Program-made: the position numbers and the translations under genes | Notes under the pieces: model-generated | Seen by the model: only the letters and a program-made list of their open reading frames with translations | Told to the model about the DNA's origin: nothing | The model's database searches: none | Shown: positions 6,542 to 6,776 of the stretch, piece by piece | How the letters are laid out: every line of letters begins with the position of its first letter | Numbering within the stretch: the stretch's first letter is position 1 | Source of the DNA: Desulfobacterales bacterium | GTDB taxonomy: Bacteria > Desulfobacterota > DSM-4660 > Desulfatiglandales > B25-G16 | Assembly (NCBI GenBank): GCA_013375385.1 | Contig: JABXJY010000151.1 | Location: forward strand, 1-6,776 | DNA: 6,776 nucleotides | Direction: 5' to 3'

Positions 6542-6549
6542 ACTAATGG
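6526..6549. repeat. Perfect inverted repeat over the tRNA-Lys promoter
   Basis: The 8-bp arms CCATTAGT (6526-6533) and ACTAATGG (6542-6549) flank an 8-nt centre. The centre contains a further ACTAA (6537-6541) that can pair with TTAGT (6529-6533), so two alternative dyads share the left arm. The repeat covers the proposed -10 region and the likely start point. An operator or an initiation-region hairpin is conceivable; neither is known for this sequence. Confidence 0.5.
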
Positions 6550-6564
6550 AGGCAACGTATATGT

Positions 6565-6638
6565 GGGCCGTTAGCTCAGTCCGGTAGAGCAGCGGACTTT
6601 TAATCCGTTGGTCGCGTGTTCGATTCACGCACGGCCCA
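6565..6638 (+). tRNA. tRNA-Lys (anticodon TTT)
   Basis: A full cloverleaf can be drawn. The acceptor stem GGGCCGT pairs with ACGGCCC (6631-6637) and the discriminator is A at 6638. The D stem is GCTC/GAGC, the anticodon stem GCGGA/TCCGT has one terminal G-T pair, and the T stem is GCGTG/CACGC with loop TTCGATT. The anticodon loop CTTTTAA (6597-6603) places TTT at 6599-6601, which reads lysine codons. The CCA end is not encoded. Confidence 0.97.
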
Positions 6639-6702
6639 CTGAGCATTACTTCCTCAATAGAAGTCATTATTCCTATAGTTACCATTCAACAAATCTGATA
6701 GC

Positions 6703-6776
6703 GTCCCCATCGTCTAGCCAGGTCCAGGACATCGGCCTTTCACGCCGACAACACCGGTTCAAATCCGGTTGGGGAC
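6703..6776 (+). tRNA. tRNA-Glu (anticodon TTC), 3' end cut by window edge
   Basis: The acceptor stem GTCCCCA (6703-6709) pairs with TGGGGAC, which ends exactly at the last base of the window, so the discriminator base and any encoded CCA are outside. The anticodon stem is TCGGC/GCCGA with loop CTTTCAC (6737-6743), giving TTC at 6739-6741. The T stem is ACCGG/CCGGT with loop TTCAAAT. It follows tRNA-Lys by 64 nt in the same direction and is probably cotranscribed with it. Confidence 0.95.

Noticed and set aside
6422..6685. 87-residue minus-strand open frame across the tRNA-Lys gene
   Set aside because: Its middle (CVNRTRDQRIKSP) is the well-known artefact of translating the complement of a tRNA gene.
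1..6776. CRISPR array, insertion sequence or prophage
   Set aside because: No regularly spaced repeats, transposase or phage genes were seen. The tRNA genes show no attachment-site duplication inside the window.

Overview
The window looks like chromosomal DNA of an anaerobic bacterium of moderate G+C, most like a deltaproteobacterium (Desulfobacterota or a relative). This placement is an inference from gene content, the frequent AGG/AGA/ATA codons and the protein flavour. No phylogenetic marker was compared.

Layout. At the left edge the first codons of an unidentified gene may run leftward out of the window. Next, on the minus strand, is a complete uvrC (169-1971), the incision subunit of nucleotide excision repair. 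A 319-nt AT-rich gap (1972-2290) separates uvrC from the divergent hisD (2291-3583), a complete histidinol dehydrogenase with all catalytic and zinc residues in place. A 248-nt gap without a convincing gene follows. Then comes a tight three-gene plus-strand unit (3832-6398): a divergent GcvH-like lipoyl carrier protein, a lipoate-protein ligase with a fused C-terminal accessory domain, and a BioB-like radical SAM protein with extra C-terminal cysteines. The first two genes overlap by one base and the last two are 12 nt apart. Beyond it lie tRNA-Lys(TTT) and tRNA-Glu(TTC); the latter is cut by the right window edge.

The most interesting part is the three-gene unit. Together the genes match the recently described non-canonical lipoate assembly route: an sLpl(AB)-type ligase attaches octanoate or lipoate to a GcvH/LbpA-like carrier, and two BioB-like radical SAM enzymes, LipS1 and LipS2, insert the sulfurs in place of LipB and LipA. 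Only one LipS-like protein is visible here, so the partner must be encoded elsewhere if the pathway is complete. The carrier keeps the expected lipoyl lysine (K69), but the surrounding sequence differs from a classical glycine cleavage H protein. It may therefore serve another partner, such as an Hdr-like complex; nothing in the window names that partner.

Non-coding signals include a very strong ribosome binding site before the carrier gene, palindromes in the uvrC-hisD gap and over the tRNA promoter, and two patches of degenerate 7-bp repeats in different intergenic regions.
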